A DNA stretch of 14,009 bases, from contig CALWKT010000099.1 in the NCBI GenBank assembly GCA_944381335.1, forward strand, positions 1 to 14,009, given 5' to 3'. This document shows, piece by piece, positions 7,383 to 14,009 of this stretch (position 1 is its first letter; each line of letters opens with the position of its first letter). A program made the position numbers and the translations under genes. The notes beneath the pieces were generated by a model that searched no databases, was not told where the DNA came from, and saw only the letters and a list, made by a program, of their open reading frames with translations. This DNA is from an uncultured Christensenellaceae bacterium (lineage in GTDB: Bacteria; Bacillota_A; Clostridia; Christensenellales; UBA3700).

Positions 7383-7428
7383 CTCTGTCATTTCCGTTTC
7401 GTGCGCCCCTGAACACGCGTCGCTGACC

Positions 7429-8064
7429 TCAGTCGCGCCCGAGCGCCTCGGAGATCTTTCTCACAAGCGGCTTGATGTCCTGCGCCTTGGTCTTGAGGCT
7501 GACCTTGTTGACAATCAGCCTTGCCGACACGTCGCATATCTCCTCGAGAACGCAAAGCCCGTTTTCCTTGAGAGTTTTGCCGCTTTCGACTATATCAAGA
7601 ATAACGTCCGAAAGTCCTACGATCGGACCGAGTTCTATCGAACCGTGAAGCGTGATGATCTCAACGTTCTGCCCCTTGCTTTCGAAATATCTGCGCGCAA
7701 TGTTGCCGTATTTGGTCGCGACCTTGAGACCGGTTTTATCTGAAAGGTCGAAGCCGGGATATCCCGCGACCGCTAAGCGACATTTCGCAAAGCCGAGATC
7801 GGCAAGTTCGTATACGTCCGCTCCGTCCTCCATAAGCGTATCCTTGCCCACAACGCCGACGTCCGCAACTCCGCGTTCAACGTATATCGGCACGTCGCTG
7901 GGTTTTACGAAAATAAACTTGTATTTCCCGCTGACGTCAGTCAGCACCAGTTTGCGAGTGGGCTCGAGAATGTTGGCGCAATCAATGCCGCATTGCTGAA
8001 GAAGCTCAGCCGACTTTTCTGCCAGCCTGCCTTTCGCCAGTGCAAATGTAACCGTTTTATCCAT
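7429..8064 (-). CDS. hisG: ATP phosphoribosyltransferase, short form (catalytic subunit)
   Basis: HisG condenses ATP with PRPP to phosphoribosyl-ATP, the committed and normally feedback-controlled step. The 211-residue protein is the short form: it has the periplasmic-binding-like catalytic fold but lacks the C-terminal ACT-like histidine-binding domain of the long form, so it needs HisZ. Visible motifs are the N-terminal FALAKGRLAEKS, VGVVGKDTL (69-77), VATKYGNIARRYF (about 115-127), and the PRPP-binding stretch GSIELGPIVGLSDVILDIV (about 141-159). The start ATG at 8064 has AAGGA 9 nt upstream. hisZ ends 13 nt before the start, consistent with balanced expression of the two subunits. Confidence 0.96.
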   Translation of the reverse strand: MDKTVTFALAKGRLAEKSAELLQQCGIDCANILEPTRKLVLTDVSGKYKFIFVKPSDVPIYVERGVADVGVVGKDTLMEDGADVYELADLGFAKCRLAVAGYPGFDLSDKTGLKVATKYGNIARRYFESKGQNVEIITLHGSIELGPIVGLSDVILDIVESGKTLKENGLCVLEEICDVSARLIVNKVSLKTKAQDIKPLVRKISEALGRD

Positions 8065-8077
8065 AAACTTATTTCCT

Positions 8078-9262
8078 TCAAATTATCCGGCGGGGTTTGT
8101 CACCGTCAATATAATATGCCTGTTTTGTGTTGTTTTCTTTAGCGTACGCCATTACTTCGGATTCATCGCAGACGGAAAGGTTCGCAACGAATTTGCCCTC
8201 GCCGACAAGGTCTCTGACAAACGTCAGCGTCTGCGCGATCCTGTCTTCGGTACAACCGACGGCAACGTCCCTGTTCTCTCTGACCGGAGTCTTTCCCGCG
8301 CCGCCGAGCGCCAGGAGCAGCATATCCGTCCCGATCGCGAAACCGACGCTGGGGATATCTCTGTCGAAACTGTCGCAAAGATGATCGTATCTGCCACCCG
8401 ACAAGATCGAAGAACCGACCTGCTCGCACATGCCCTTGAATACTATGCCGCTGTAATACGACATCTCTCCGACAAGCGAAAGATCGTAACTGACGTATCT
8501 GTCGTAACCCTGCGCCTTGAGTATCGCGTCAAGTTCTCTGAGAGTGGAAACCGCGTTTTTCATCTCGTCGTTCACGCAATATTTTTCAGCTTCGGCAAAT
8601 ACCTCGTCGCCGCCGAAAAGCATAGGCATTTTCAGGATGCGCTCCAGCTCCTCTCCCGTCAGACCCGTCTTTTTCGCAAAAAGCTGCTCGCCTATCGAAT
8701 TCTTGCTTTCCACAAGCTCAGCCAGTTCTTTCCTCTCTTCGTCGGAAAGTCTCAACGAAGCGAGAAGCCCTTTGAAAAATCCCACGTGCCCGATATCGAT
8801 GATGAAATCGTCAAGACCTACTTCAAGAAGACTTGCGATCGCAAGCGAAACTATCTCTGCGTCACGGCTGACGCCGCTCGCGCCCATAAGCTCGACGCCG
8901 ACCTGAGAAAACTCTCTCATCCCGACTCCCTGAGAAAAACGGAACATCTTGCCGCGGTAACAGAACCTGTACTTGCCCTCGGGGATCTTTGTGGAAACGA
9001 TACGCGAAATTGGCGTGGTCATATCCGGACGGAGTACAAGAAGACTGCCGTCGTAATCGGTCAGTTTGAAAAGTTTGCTCAGGCTGACCTTCCCGACGCC
9101 GGCGGAATAAAGGTCTCCGTACTCAAGCACGGGAGTGTCTATCTGATTGTAACCGTAACGGGCGTAACAGTCGAGAAGCTGCCTCTCGATCTTGTTCTTG
9201 GCGTAGCACTGACGCGTCAATACGTCGCTGACTCCCTGCGGTTGTCTGAATTTCTTTGTCAT
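8078..9262 (-). CDS. hisZ: ATP phosphoribosyltransferase regulatory subunit (HisRS-like)
   Basis: HisZ is a catalytically dead paralogue of histidyl-tRNA synthetase. In the family it forms a hetero-octamer with short HisG, activates it, and carries histidine feedback inhibition. The 394-residue protein keeps the class II synthetase core: LRPDMTTPISRIV (about 77-89), a motif-2-like region YRFCYRGKMFRFSQ (about 98-111) with MREFSQVGVELMG (about 114-126), SYYSGIVF in the histidine-A region, and SGGRYDHL. The synthetase's conserved GLVRGLDYY appears here as LVGEMSYYSG, losing the catalytic arginine. That, and the adjacency to a short hisG, favours HisZ over HisRS. The start ATG at 9262 has AAGG 6 nt upstream. 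It is the first gene of the operon. Confidence 0.93.
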   Translation of the reverse strand: MTKKFRQPQGVSDVLTRQCYAKNKIERQLLDCYARYGYNQIDTPVLEYGDLYSAGVGKVSLSKLFKLTDYDGSLLVLRPDMTTPISRIVSTKIPEGKYRFCYRGKMFRFSQGVGMREFSQVGVELMGASGVSRDAEIVSLAIASLLEVGLDDFIIDIGHVGFFKGLLASLRLSDEERKELAELVESKNSIGEQLFAKKTGLTGEELERILKMPMLFGGDEVFAEAEKYCVNDEMKNAVSTLRELDAILKAQGYDRYVSYDLSLVGEMSYYSGIVFKGMCEQVGSSILSGGRYDHLCDSFDRDIPSVGFAIGTDMLLLALGGAGKTPVRENRDVAVGCTEDRIAQTLTFVRDLVGEGKFVANLSVCDESEVMAYAKENNTKQAYYIDGDKPRRII

Positions 9263-9290
9263 AATTCACCTTCTCGTTGAAGTTAAAATA

Positions 9291-9319
9291 ATTATATATT
9301 AAAAATATAAAATAGTCCA
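9291..9319 (-). promoter_or_regulatory. Promoter of the his operon
   Basis: On the minus strand, TGGACT (9319-9314) and TATAAT (9296-9291) are separated by 17 nt in an AT-rich spacer. The start is predicted near 9284, leaving only about 22 nt of leader with the hisZ ribosome site. That is too short for a T-box or a his leader-peptide attenuator. Upstream, 9341-9356 has a weak dyad centred on ATGC-G-GCAT that could be an operator, with low support. No GC-rich terminator was seen between recG and this promoter. Confidence 0.6.
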
Positions 9320-9420
9320 CAGATACGCGCAAAAATAAGCAAATATGCGGCATTTTAAAGGTTTTTTAATTGGTTTATTATGAAAATCAACTTATTTTAG
9401 AATAATTTTTAACCGATTGT

Positions 9421-11409
9421 TTAAGTCATTGATATATTTTTTGCCTTATTTAAGAACTCTTTAATCCTCGGATGATCCAGTTTTTCTCTGTTCTCCGGCT
9501 CGAAAAGCTTGTCAAGACACCTTCTGCTTCTCGCAAGGAGTGACTTGTCGATCAGCACTCCGCCCGAGCCGCCGCTCTGACGGAAACCGAGGAAATCGCC
9601 ATAGCCGCGAAGTCTCGCGTCCTCCTCGGCGATAGCAAAGCCGTCGAAGTTATCGGCAAGGATCTTCAGTCTCCCGCACTCGTCAGGCTTGAGCGTATGA
9701 AGAAAACAATACGACGTCTGTCCGCTTCTTCTCCCCACTCTTCCTCTCAGCTGATGCAAAGAAGCAAGCCCGAAACGGTCTGCGTTCATCACGCAGATCA
9801 CGGTCGCGTCCTTGCTGTCGATCCCCACTTCAACCACGCTGGTTGCGACAAGCACGTTGTACTCTCCGCCGTAAAACGCTTTCATGACCTTCTCTTTCGC
9901 CTCGTCTTTCATCCCGCCGTAAACAAGCCCGACCGAAAGATCAGAAAAGATCCCGTCCTTGAGATCAGCGTACACAGATTTTGCCGAACTGACCTCAAGC
10001 CCTTCGCTGTCTTCGACAAGCGGACATACAATATAAGCCTGCTCCCCCTTCAGACAACGTTCTCGCACAAATCCCAGCATCGCCTTTTCCTTTTCAGCGG
10101 GAACGACATAAGTTTTCGGGTATTCGTCCATCGTCTTTCTGCTCTCGATCGCGCTGACGTCTATGTCGCCGTATTCGCCGAGCGCAAGCACTCGCGGTAT
10201 CGGAGTTGCGCTCATTATCGCAACGTCTACTGAAAGCGCCTTGTTTTCAAGATGGCTTTTCTGCCTGACTCCGAACTTGTGAAGTTCGTCTATTACAATA
10301 TATCCGAGATCTGAAAATTCGACCTTGTCGCTTATCACGGCATGAGTGCCTATCACAACGTCGACGTCTCCTCTTTTTATATCATTATATATACTCTTCT
10401 TTTCGGCGGCAGAAAGACTTCCTGCAAGATAAGCGCACCTTATCCCGAAAGGCGAAAGAAGCTTGACCGCATTGTCGTAATGCTGACGGGCAAGAATTTC
10501 GGTGGGAGCCATCATCGCTGTCTGATACCCCGTGCGCACGGCATACGCCATCGTGATCAGCGCCACCACGGTTTTCCCACAACCGACGTCCCCTAAAAGC
10601 ATCCTGTTCATTCTCTTTCTGCTTTTCAGATCGTCCATAATGTCCATAACTGCTTTACGCTGGGATTCAGACAACGTATACGGCAGCGATGACACTATAT
10701 CGTCCATATCTTGAAAACCGCCTTTATAGACCCGGGTCTTGCGCCCTTCACTGCCGGACTTGGCTATCCTGTACGCGCAAAGCCTTGCGGTCAGTTCTTC
10801 GAGCGCCAGTCTTCTGCGCGCAACATATGCCGTTCTCTTGTCGATCGGAACGTGCGCGTATCTGTACGCGTCGGCAAGCGGCATCAGATCGTCGCTTTCA
10901 AGCAGAGGAAGCACGGAACACTTCTCAACGGCATCCGCAGTGATCTTGCGCATTACGGACTGCTGGATAAGCCCTCTCGTGGCGTAAATTGGCACTATAC
11001 CGCTCAGTCTGTCTCCGTCTTCAGGTTCGAATCCCGGATTCACAAGCTCTGTCCTGCCGTCTTTTTTCGAGATCTTGCCCCAGACGGTATAGCTCTCCCC
11101 TTCGCTGAGATTCGCGCGGAGATAGGGCGCATTGAACCAGACCAACCTTACCGTCGCGTTCTGCGCGTAAAGTTCCGCTCTGAAAAAATTCAGACCGGCG
11201 CGCACTCTGGCAACCTTGGTCAGCTTTGTCAGCTTACCTTTCAGCAAAATGTATTCTCCGTGCTCAGCCGACGACAAATCGCCCTCTTTCGTCATATCCC
11301 AGTAACTTTTGGGCAGAAAATCAAGAAGGGACCTTTCGTCCGTTATCCCGAGTTTGGCAAGTTTTTCAAGCGTCTTTGCTCCGACGCCTTTCAGCTTTAT
11401 CAGATCCAT
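9421..11409 (-). CDS. recG: ATP-dependent DNA helicase RecG
   Basis: RecG is a cytoplasmic double-strand translocase that remodels stalled forks and branched DNA. From ATG at 11409 the protein is 662 residues, the normal size. The N-terminal helix-hairpin motif LKGVGAKTLEKLAKLGI leads into the wedge/OB domain (about 45-165). Helicase motifs are Walker A GDVGCGKT (273-280), motif II DELH (374-377), motif III SATPIPR (400-406), the YGDIDV turn (413-418), ATSVVEVG (522-529) and motif VI QLRGRVGR (553-560). The C-terminal DGFAIAEEDARLRGYG is RecG-specific. Most family members have DEQHRFG; here it is DELHKFG. The frame also opens with a TTG at 11415, but ATG fits the family N-terminus. There is no Shine-Dalgarno site; a -10 element lies 6 nt upstream, suggesting a leaderless message. 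Confidence 0.95.
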   Translation of the reverse strand: MDLIKLKGVGAKTLEKLAKLGITDERSLLDFLPKSYWDMTKEGDLSSAEHGEYILLKGKLTKLTKVARVRAGLNFFRAELYAQNATVRLVWFNAPYLRANLSEGESYTVWGKISKKDGRTELVNPGFEPEDGDRLSGIVPIYATRGLIQQSVMRKITADAVEKCSVLPLLESDDLMPLADAYRYAHVPIDKRTAYVARRRLALEELTARLCAYRIAKSGSEGRKTRVYKGGFQDMDDIVSSLPYTLSESQRKAVMDIMDDLKSRKRMNRMLLGDVGCGKTVVALITMAYAVRTGYQTAMMAPTEILARQHYDNAVKLLSPFGIRCAYLAGSLSAAEKKSIYNDIKRGDVDVVIGTHAVISDKVEFSDLGYIVIDELHKFGVRQKSHLENKALSVDVAIMSATPIPRVLALGEYGDIDVSAIESRKTMDEYPKTYVVPAEKEKAMLGFVRERCLKGEQAYIVCPLVEDSEGLEVSSAKSVYADLKDGIFSDLSVGLVYGGMKDEAKEKVMKAFYGGEYNVLVATSVVEVGIDSKDATVICVMNADRFGLASLHQLRGRVGRRSGQTSYCFLHTLKPDECGRLKILADNFDGFAIAEEDARLRGYGDFLGFRQSGGSGGVLIDKSLLARSRRCLDKLFEPENREKLDHPRIKEFLNKAKNISMT

Positions 11410-11415
11410 AATCAA

Positions 11416-11424
11416 ATTATATCA
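11416..11424 (-). promoter_or_regulatory. Extended -10 promoter element abutting the recG start
   Basis: On the minus strand, TGA-TATAAT (11424-11416) is a perfect extended -10. Six nucleotides separate it from the ATG at 11409, so the expected transcription start coincides with the A of the ATG. No good -35 hexamer is present at 16-18 nt, which is typical of extended -10 promoters. The terminator just upstream (11484-11510) argues that recG needs its own promoter. Confidence 0.55.
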
Positions 11425-11483
11425 CAACGTGGGCATCTATCGACGTTATTGCAAAAAATAACGGAAAAATTGTAAAATTCCGT

Positions 11484-11510
11484 AAAAAAACTCCGCCGTA
11501 AAGCGGAGTT
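11484..11510 (-). terminator. Intrinsic terminator of the yloU-fakA unit
   Basis: AACTCCGC (11489-11496) and GCGGAGTT (11503-11510) form a perfect 8-bp stem with a 6-nt loop. On the minus strand a run of seven T follows and overlaps the base of the stem. It lies about 30 nt after the fakA stop. A second small inverted repeat (TTCCGT-TCC-ACGGAA, 11520-11534) sits between. Confidence 0.9.
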
Positions 11511-11541
11511 GATATCTGTTTCCGTTCCACGGAAGCACGCG

Positions 11542-13173
11542 TCACTCTACTGAAACCATGTAGTAGTAATGCGGCTGTCCGCCGTAATAAGGAACTATTT
11601 CATAGTCTTCGTAGCGTTCCTCAAGTTTTGCGACAAGCGCATTGACGCTTTCTTCATTTACATCCTGCCCGTAGTATAGCGTGATGACCTCGCTGTCGTC
11701 GCTCTTTATCTTGTCGATCAGATCCATCACTGCGTCATCCACATTGTCAGCCTTGGACACTATCTTCTTGCTGTCAAGCCCGATGTAGTCGCCCTCAGCG
11801 ATCTTGAACCCGTCAAGCTCGGTGTTTCTGATCGCCATCGTGACTTCGCCGCATTTGACGCGCCTGAACGCCTCTGTCATTTCCTCGACGTTGGTATCCA
11901 GGTCAAGCGACGGATCAAACACGATCGCGGCGCTTATGCCTTCAGGGACCTCGGTGGTCGGAATAACGACACACTTTTTCTTGGTGAGATCCTTGACGCG
12001 GTCCGCCGCCATAATGATGTTCTTGTTGTTGGGAAGAATGATAACGCTTTCCGCATTGACCTTTTCTACGGCATGAAGAATGTCTTCGACGCTCGGATTC
12101 ATCGTCTGACCGCCTTCTATCACTTCGTCAACGGTGAGTTCTTTGAACATTGCCGCCACGCCGTCGCCCGCACATACCGAAACAATGCCGATGGGCTTTT
12201 TGTTCGCTTCACGCGCCTTGACGAGCGCGCGGTGCTGTTCAAGCATATTTTCAATCTTTATCTTGTCCAGTTCTCCGAGCTGCAGCGCATAATAAAGCGC
12301 GCGGTTGGGAGTGTTGGTATGCACGTGGACCTTGACCAGATTTATGTCTCCGATGACAATTACGCAATCGCCGATCGCCATAAGCTTGTCTCTCAGTTTT
12401 TCAATGTCTTCGTCCGTGACGTGTTTTTTCAGATTTGTTATGAAATATTCCGTACAATACGCAAATTTGATATTGTCCAGGTCATGCTCGTCGTTGCCAA
12501 CGGTATCAAGCTGCGGAAGAACGGCTTTGTGTTCTTCTTCAGCGCCTTCGGGACTTGCGATCTCAATGCCTGCAAGCGCCTTGTAAAAGCCTTCAAACAC
12601 ATAGATAAGACCCTGACCGCCCGCGTCGACAACGCCCGCTTTCTTGAGTACGGGAAGCATCTCCGGAGTCTGCTTCAGAATCTCTTCTCCTTTCGCTATC
12701 AGAGCAGGGAAAAACGTAAGGAAAGAAGAATTTTTGCTCGCTACCGCCTGCGCGTTTTCAGCCATATATCTTATGACTGTGAGCACGGTGCCTTCCTTGG
12801 GCTTGGTGACCGCGCTGTAAGCAACGTCGCGCGCGCTTAAAAGGGCTGACGCAAATTCTTTTGTTGTGATCGTCTTTTCGTCGCAAAGTGCCCTCGAAAG
12901 CCCTTTGATGATCTGCGACAATATGACGCCCGAGTTGCCTCTGGCACCTTTGAGCGCTCCTCTTGAAAAGTCGATCAGGATCTGCGAGCAATCTCCTTGC
13001 GCATTCTCGATCTCTTTCACGGCGGAAGCTATGGTAAGAGACATATTCGTACCCGTATCGCCGTCAGGCACAGGAAAAACGTTCAGCGCGTCAACCTCTG
13101 CCTTATGAAGCTGAAGATTTTTGCATCCACCGATGAACATCTCCTTCAGCTTTGTACTGTCTATAACTTTCAT
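11542..13173 (-). CDS. fakA: DAK-domain fatty acid kinase subunit FakA (YloV family)
   Basis: FakA-type proteins bind ATP and phosphorylate fatty acids presented by a DegV-family FakB partner, feeding acyl-phosphate into phospholipid synthesis. No fakB is in this window. The 543-residue protein has an N-terminal DhaL/DAK2 kinase domain (about 1-200) with the metal/nucleotide motif PVPDGDTGTN (34-43; Asp37, Asp39, Asn43), KGARGNSGVILSQ (75-87) and GVVDAGGQGL (180-189). A middle domain carries KVHVHTNTP (281-289). A C-terminal DegV-like domain (about 327-543) includes GGQTMNPS (354-361). All match YloV/FakA across full length. The start is ATG at 13173 with GGAG 8 nt upstream; the preceding TTG is not needed. 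It begins 13 nt after yloU. The family is certain; the fatty-acid kinase role is inferred from characterised relatives. Confidence 0.9.
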   Translation of the reverse strand: MKVIDSTKLKEMFIGGCKNLQLHKAEVDALNVFPVPDGDTGTNMSLTIASAVKEIENAQGDCSQILIDFSRGALKGARGNSGVILSQIIKGLSRALCDEKTITTKEFASALLSARDVAYSAVTKPKEGTVLTVIRYMAENAQAVASKNSSFLTFFPALIAKGEEILKQTPEMLPVLKKAGVVDAGGQGLIYVFEGFYKALAGIEIASPEGAEEEHKAVLPQLDTVGNDEHDLDNIKFAYCTEYFITNLKKHVTDEDIEKLRDKLMAIGDCVIVIGDINLVKVHVHTNTPNRALYYALQLGELDKIKIENMLEQHRALVKAREANKKPIGIVSVCAGDGVAAMFKELTVDEVIEGGQTMNPSVEDILHAVEKVNAESVIILPNNKNIIMAADRVKDLTKKKCVVIPTTEVPEGISAAIVFDPSLDLDTNVEEMTEAFRRVKCGEVTMAIRNTELDGFKIAEGDYIGLDSKKIVSKADNVDDAVMDLIDKIKSDDSEVITLYYGQDVNEESVNALVAKLEERYEDYEIVPYYGGQPHYYYMVSVE

Positions 13174-13186
13174 CAATATTTCTCCA

Positions 13187-13537
13187 TTAAAGTCTCACGC
13201 CGACGACGTTTACCACAATCCCGCTCACACGCATGCCCGTGTAAGTCTCTACGTCATACTTTACGGTACTGCGTACGGAATCGCATACCGCGTCAACATT
13301 TACGCCGTCTCTGAGAACTACATACAACTCAAGATATATCTTGTTATTTACCGTCTCGACCCTCACACCTTTTCCGGCGGGTTGCTTGTTGAAAAGCTCA
13401 ATAAGACTGTCGGTCAGACGTCTGGAAACCAAATCCACTATGCCGTAACAATCGGCGGCAGAATAGTGCGCCGTCATTGCGATGGCGCTGTCAGAAATAG
13501 TAATTCTTCCGTATCTGTTAGTCGTCTTTACTGCCAT
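13187..13537 (-). CDS. yloU: Asp23/Gls24 family envelope-stress response protein (YloU-like)
   Basis: This is a 116-residue protein of the Asp23/Gls24 (DUF322) family. It starts GRITISDSAIAMTAHYSAADCYGIVD and has the family's alternating strand region KIYLELYVVLRDGVNVDAVCDSVRSTV (about 66-92), followed by VSGIVVNVVGVRL. Family members are small cytosolic proteins linked to envelope or alkaline stress; the exact function of YloU is not established. It sits immediately upstream of fakA (13-nt gap) and divergent from rpmB, the same neighbourhood as in B. subtilis. The start ATG at 13537 has no Shine-Dalgarno sequence but a promoter-like -10 box 6 nt upstream, so translation may be leaderless. 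No closer downstream start fits the family N-terminus. Confidence 0.9.
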   Translation of the reverse strand: MAVKTTNRYGRITISDSAIAMTAHYSAADCYGIVDLVSRRLTDSLIELFNKQPAGKGVRVETVNNKIYLELYVVLRDGVNVDAVCDSVRSTVKYDVETYTGMRVSGIVVNVVGVRL

Positions 13538-13543
13538 AACTTT

Positions 13544-13572
13544 ATATTACACGAATGAAAAGCATTTTGCAA
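13544..13572 (-). promoter_or_regulatory. Candidate promoter of yloU-fakA
   Basis: On the minus strand, TTGCAA (13572-13567) and TAATAT (13549-13544) are separated by 17 nt, four of six consensus matches each. The -10 box ends 6 nt before the yloU ATG, so the transcript would begin at or within 1-2 nt of the start codon. An upstream promoter with a longer leader is an alternative, but that leader would still lack a ribosome site. Confidence 0.45.
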
Positions 13573-13849
13573 GTATTTACTTATATTTAAATATACGCAT
13601 AACGTTTAAAAAGTAACACGTTTTGACGAAAATGCGCGTTTTCAGAACGAAAATTTATATGCAAACATTGTTTTTCAGCCGAAAAACCGCCGAGCACGAC
13701 AGACGACCTTCGCCGCAAAAACATACGCAAGAATCATACAAAATAAAGGTTTTTCGCTGTCATACATTGAAAATGCCGCAATATCGATACCGCGCGAGAA
13801 AACAACTGACCGTAAACGTAAAAAAAATTCAGAATATGTTTGAATTTTG
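13573..13849. other. AT-rich intergenic region between yloU and rpmB promoters
   Basis: No gene is supported in these 277 nt. An open frame on the plus strand (13623-13853) begins with TTG, has no ribosome site and encodes a basic, low-complexity sequence that resembles nothing I know. A 7-bp hairpin, GTTTTTC-AGCC-GAAAAAC, lies at 13670-13687. Several CGTTTT and CGAAAA hexamers cluster around 13602-13655. It may hold regulatory sites for the divergent promoters, but none can be assigned. Confidence 0.5.
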
Positions 13850-13878
13850 TTGATTTTTTCTTTTTTTAATGCTAATAT
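13850..13878 (+). promoter_or_regulatory. Promoter of rpmB
   Basis: TTGATT (13850-13855) and TAATAT (13873-13878) are separated by a T-rich 17-nt spacer. TGC directly precedes the -10 box, giving an extended -10. The start is predicted near 13885, with a leader of about 29 nt containing the AGGAGG ribosome site. Confidence 0.65.
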
Positions 13879-13913
13879 ACTAAGGCAACGAATAAGTCAG
13901 GAGGGATTTTTCT

Positions 13914-14009
13914 ATGTCCAAAGTATGCAGTATTTGTGGTAAAGGTCAGCAGAGCGGCAACAAGGTCAGCCACTCTAACCGTAAATATAGAAGAGCATGG
14001 GGCGCAAAC
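13914..14009 (+). CDS. rpmB: 50S ribosomal protein L28, N-terminal fragment (cut by window edge)
   Basis: Thirty-two codons of rpmB are visible before the window ends. The translation starts MSKVCSICGKGQQSGNKVSH and continues with SNRKYRRAW, matching the L28 N-terminus (CxxCGKGP..GN.VSHSNRKTKR.W). Cys5 and Cys8 form the first half of a zinc ribbon, so this is probably the zinc-binding (C+) form of L28; the second cysteine pair lies outside. A strong ribosome site, AGGAGG, lies 9 nt before the ATG. It is transcribed alone to the right, divergent from yloU-fakA. Confidence 0.95.
   Translation, partial: MSKVCSICGKGQQSGNKVSHSNRKYRRAWGAN

Noticed and set aside
6349..7743. Very long plus-strand open frame of 464 codons antisense to hisD and hisG
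   Set aside because: It spans two confidently identified genes and the spacer between them and encodes a composition typical of antisense translation.
8078..9262. Histidyl-tRNA synthetase as an alternative identity for hisZ
   Set aside because: The HisRS catalytic arginine motif is lost and the gene sits directly before a short-form hisG, which requires HisZ.
8381..9280. Plus-strand open frame of 299 codons antisense to hisZ
   Set aside because: It is antisense to a full-length, well-supported hisZ, with no ribosome site or domain signature.
13623..13853. Plus-strand open frame of 76 codons upstream of rpmB
   Set aside because: It has a TTG start, no Shine-Dalgarno site, a basic low-complexity product, and it runs into the rpmB -35 box.

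Overview
The window looks like a chromosomal segment from a Bacillota bacterium, probably of class Clostridia. The evidence is the order rpmB / yloU / yloV(fakA) / recG, which resembles the Bacillus subtilis neighbourhood (there with sdaAB-sdaAA between yloV and recG), purine-rich Shine-Dalgarno sites, AT-rich spacers between GC-richer genes, and a HisZ-dependent short-form HisG. No species can be named from sequence reading alone. All genes except the rpmB fragment at the right edge are on the minus strand, so the window is best read from right to left.

Right edge (13187-14009): rpmB (ribosomal protein L28, truncated by the window end) runs rightward. Divergent from it is a two-gene unit of an Asp23/Gls24-family protein (yloU) and a DAK/DegV-type fatty-acid kinase (fakA/yloV), closed by a strong intrinsic terminator at 11484-11510. 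recG (9421-11409) follows with its own extended -10 element.

Centre (2441-9319): one histidine biosynthesis operon, hisZ-hisG-hisD-hisB-hisH-hisA-hisF-hisIE. A promoter sits just upstream of hisZ and a hairpin terminator lies after hisIE. Most junctions are tight (ATGA or TAATG overlaps, or 1-13 nt gaps); two are wider, 105 nt between hisG and hisD and 167 nt between hisF and hisIE. Together the enzymes convert PRPP + ATP to imidazole-acetol phosphate and histidinol to histidine. The two steps between, HisC aminotransferase and histidinol-phosphate phosphatase, are not encoded here.

Left part (366-2342): a two-gene unit of unknown function, driven by a consensus-perfect TTGACA-N17-TATAAT promoter. 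It encodes a membrane protein with an N-terminal TPR-like segment and coiled coil, then a small cytoplasmic protein with BspA-type leucine-rich repeats. Terminator-like hairpins follow it. At the extreme left edge is the N-terminus of a type I restriction-modification methyltransferase (HsdM) with its own promoter; the rest lies outside the window.

The window is mainly housekeeping. The points most worth a second look are promoters of recG and yloU placed so close to the start codon that their mRNAs would be leaderless, the uncharacterised TPR/LRR pair, the missing hisC and phosphatase, and the two wide gaps inside the his operon. I see no CRISPR array, rRNA, tRNA, insertion sequence or phage genes.
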